NCBI RefSeq assembly: GCF_000691505.1
Contig: NZ_JMIP02000014.1
Span: 113,943-177,942, forward strand
Source: Halostagnicola sp. A56
GTDB lineage: Archaea > Halobacteriota > Halobacteria > Halobacteriales > Natrialbaceae
DNA: 64,000 bases
Direction of reading: 5' to 3'
Positions 62,318 to 64,000 of this stretch are shown one piece after another (the stretch's first letter is position 1; every line of letters begins with the position of its first letter). The notes beneath the pieces are model-generated. The model did not search any database and was not told the DNA's origin. It worked only from the letters and a program-made list of their open reading frames with translations. The position numbers were made by a program, and so were the translations under genes.

Positions 62318-62962
62318 ATGTTCATCCTCGTCAATTTGAAGACGTATCCGTGTGACCCGGTCGCCGTCGCGGAAGCCGTTCGCGACGTCGACGAGGAAAC
62401 CGACGCACGACTCGCCGTTGCACCGCAGGCCGCTCACGTCGAGCGGGTCGCCGCGACGGGCGTCGAGACGTGGGCCCAGCACGTCGATCCGATCGACCAC
62501 GGCAGCAACACGGGCCACGCGCTGGCCGAATCGCTCGCCGAAGTCGGTGCCGAGGGAACGCTCATCAATCACTCCGAAAAGCGGCTGAAACTCGCGGATA
62601 TCGACGGCTCGATTCGCGCCGCCGAGCGCGCCGGACTCGAGACCATCGTCTGTGCGAACAATCCCGCACAGATCGCTGGGAGTGCAGCACTCGGACCGGA
62701 CGCCGTCGCCGTCGAGCCGCCGGAACTCATCGGTACGGGAACGCCGGTCAGTCAGGCAGATCCCGACATCGTCGAGGATGCAGTCGCCGCGGCCGACAGT
62801 GTCGACGACGACGTTTCGGTCCTCTGTGGCGCGGGAATCAGCACGGGCGAGGACGTGGTCTCCGCCGGGGATCTCGGTGCGGAGGGCGTGTTGCTCGCGA
62901 GCGGCGTCGCGAAAGCGGACGATCCCGCTGTTGCGCTCGCCGATCTCGTCGACCCGCTCTGA
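62318..62962 (+). CDS. tpiA: Triosephosphate isomerase
   Basis: Interconverts dihydroxyacetone phosphate and glyceraldehyde 3-phosphate. The 214-residue archaeal form is shorter than the bacterial one. Catalytic residues: Lys8 in FILVNLKTY, His85 in [11 protein letters not shown] and Glu133 in [11 protein letters not shown]; the phosphate loop is in [13 protein letters not shown]. The ATG at 62318 gives the family start. Confidence 0.95.
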   Translation: MFILVNLKTYPCDPVAVAEAVRDVDEETDARLAVAPQAAHVERVAATGVETWAQHVDPIDHGSNTGHALAESLAEVGAEGTLINHSEKRLKLADIDGSIRAAERAGLETIVCANNPAQIAGSAALGPDAVAVEPPELIGTGTPVSQADPDIVEDAVAAADSVDDDVSVLCGAGISTGEDVVSAGDLGAEGVLLASGVAKADDPAVALADLVDPL

Positions 62963-63292
62963 GTCACTGACGCCCCCCGTGTGTTTCTCACCGCCGGCAC
63001 GCGAGCCACCGCTCGAGTTGTCGTGGCGGTAGGCCGCCCGTACTACCCGTCGATCAGTAGTGTAGACACACTGTCGCGTCGAAAGCAACCAGTAACAAAT
63101 ACGCGCCGGCACGGATACCTCCCCGTGCGAGGCCTGCCCTCGCACGTCGGCACTGTCCGTTGGACGACTCTCGGCTCCCTCGCCGAGACCCCTCCTCCTG
63201 TCTTTCGTGGTTCTCGAGTCGTCTCCGTAGCCTCAGTCACGCTCACCGCGGAAACCGTGGGACACAATAGGTATGGGGACCCAGTGAGAGAC
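62963..63292. other. 330-base gap between tpiA and the DUF3054-like gene
   Basis: I see no gene here. An in-frame upstream extension of the next gene would cover the region but is Arg/Pro-rich and unlike a membrane protein, so I reject it. A possible promoter for the next gene lies about 25-30 bases before 63293 (GACACAATAGG). Confidence 0.4.
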
Positions 63293-63712
63293 ATGAGCAC
63301 CGATACTCGAGGACGAACCGTCTCGGCCGTCCTTTCGCGCGAACGGCTCGGCATTGTGGCGGTCGATATCGTCGCAGTCGCCGGCCTCGTCACGTACGGG
63401 TACCTCCACCATAGCGAGGATCCGCTGGCGAACCCGCTCGGCGCGCTCGAGCCGATCACCCCGTTTCTCATCGGGTGGACGATAACCGCTCTGCTGGCCG
63501 GCCTCTATGCGAAGGAAACCTACGCCGATCCGACTCGAGCGGTCCGATACACGGCTCTGGCCTGGATCGCCGGGGCGAATCTCGGCCTGATCATCCGCTC
63601 GTCGCCGCTTTTCGAGGGTGGTGGCGCGTTCCCGTTCAATCTCGTGATCACCGGTTTCGGTCTCGTCGTCCTCGTTCTCTGGCGTACGGCCGTCGCCGTC
63701 GCCCTGCGCTGA
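63293..63712 (+). CDS. DUF3054-like membrane protein
   Basis: A 139-residue protein with four hydrophobic segments (about residues 18-40, 50-72, 86-104 and 112-136). The layout IVAVDIVAVAGLVTYGYLHH, PFLIGWTITALLAGLYAKET, AWIAGANLGLIIRSSPLFEG matches the DUF3054 family of small haloarchaeal membrane proteins. Function unknown. The ATG at 63293 is chosen because the sequence before it does not fit a membrane protein. Confidence 0.72.
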   Translation: MSTDTRGRTVSAVLSRERLGIVAVDIVAVAGLVTYGYLHHSEDPLANPLGALEPITPFLIGWTITALLAGLYAKETYADPTRAVRYTALAWIAGANLGLIIRSSPLFEGGGAFPFNLVITGFGLVVLVLWRTAVAVALR

Positions 63713-64000
63713 ACTCGCAGCCGGCACTCACCCAACCCCACCGATCTTCATACGGGACTAGACATGTATAGTAGTGAATACATACGGTTTTCGAGGTCCG
63801 AACGGGTTCGGCATTCCGGCGGTCGTTAGTCTACCCGACTGATCGATCGGCCGTACCCGACCGAGTCTCGCGATTCGATGCGGATTATCTGTGCCCTATG
63901 CGTGTCAGTCTGTGTCCTTGGCCGCTTAATTGTTTGTGAGAAGAAATGTCCTTGGAGCGTATGGTATCTCCATAACTTACGAGTTATTTATAGAGTGGAT
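63713..64000. promoter_or_regulatory. AT-rich regulatory-looking region at the right edge
   Basis: No gene is supported. Two perfect palindromes are present: ATGTAT-N8-ATACAT at 63764-63783 and ATAACT-N4-AGTTAT at 63972-63987. The second overlaps a TATA-like TTATTTATAG just before the window ends, suggesting a repressed promoter for a + strand gene beyond the edge. Confidence 0.45.

Overview
This window is chromosomal DNA of a halophilic archaeon (class Halobacteria; a Natrialbales-type genome such as Haloterrigena or Natrinema is my inference). The basis is the high GC content, the very acidic proteins, leaderless genes with a TATA-like box about 25-30 bases before the start codon, ATGA/GTGA stop-start overlaps, the archaeal S10-spc ribosomal order ending in secY, eukaryote-type ribosomal proteins (eL19, eL32, eS4, eS17), an intron-containing elongator tRNA-Met, an 11-gene nuo operon without nuoEFG, and F420, glycine-cleavage and mevalonate-pathway genes.

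Layout. 1-1650: purK (5' end cut off) and purE. 1.8-12.3 kb: nuoA-B-CD-H-I-J1-J2-K-L-M-N on the + strand. 12.3-17.1 kb: TrkA-N/DHH phosphoesterase, CBS-ParB-like protein, M28 peptidase and a degenerate NAD-kinase-like protein. 17.1-19.3 kb (- strand): small acidic protein, nth and a stand-alone core methionine synthase. 19.3-23.45 kb: a small accessory island (MCM helicase plus five small genes) wedged between the methionine synthase gene and tRNA-Met. 23.7-30.7 kb: haloarchaeal conserved proteins, HMG-CoA synthase and the two-gene glycine decarboxylase. 30.8-45.4 kb: a 25-gene - strand run from a SPOUT methyltransferase through rpl3...rpl15 to secY, with rnp1 inside. 45.7-46.1 kb: tRNA-Gly followed by an array of palindromic tRNA-tail units. 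46.2-57.2 kb: DHFR-like protein, geranylgeranyl-reductase-like protein, 2-hydroxyacid dehydrogenase, asd, eS17, and cofD with its neighbours (DUS-like, CitG-like, DUF447) and a GCS2-like ligase. 57.4-63.7 kb (+ strand): ATP-dependent DNA ligase, hisC, Fap7/AK6-type kinase, CDP-alcohol phosphatidyltransferase, aMBF1, tpiA and a DUF3054-like membrane protein.

Two things matter most. (1) Six otherwise intact genes (rps5, rpl14, rpl2, rpl3, lig and the protein at 23727) each carry one single-base deletion. Four are essential ribosomal genes, so these are almost certainly errors in the sequence rather than biology; I annotate the full gene spans. (2) Downstream of tRNA-Gly there are three 68-base units, each starting with the 3' tail of the tRNA and ending in an inverted copy of its T-loop, with different but still pairing inner stems. 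I do not recognise this as a described element, and it is the strongest candidate for something new. The MCM island, with its paired palindromic operators, tiny overlapping genes and a possible fusion to a metE remnant, is the second candidate.

The metabolic genes give a partial picture of an aerobic heterotroph: a respiratory complex I that takes electrons from something other than a NuoEFG NADH module, F420 synthesis (cofD), archaeal lipid synthesis (HMG-CoA synthase, geranylgeranyl reductase, CDP-alcohol transferase), and purine, histidine, aspartate-family and methionine synthesis.
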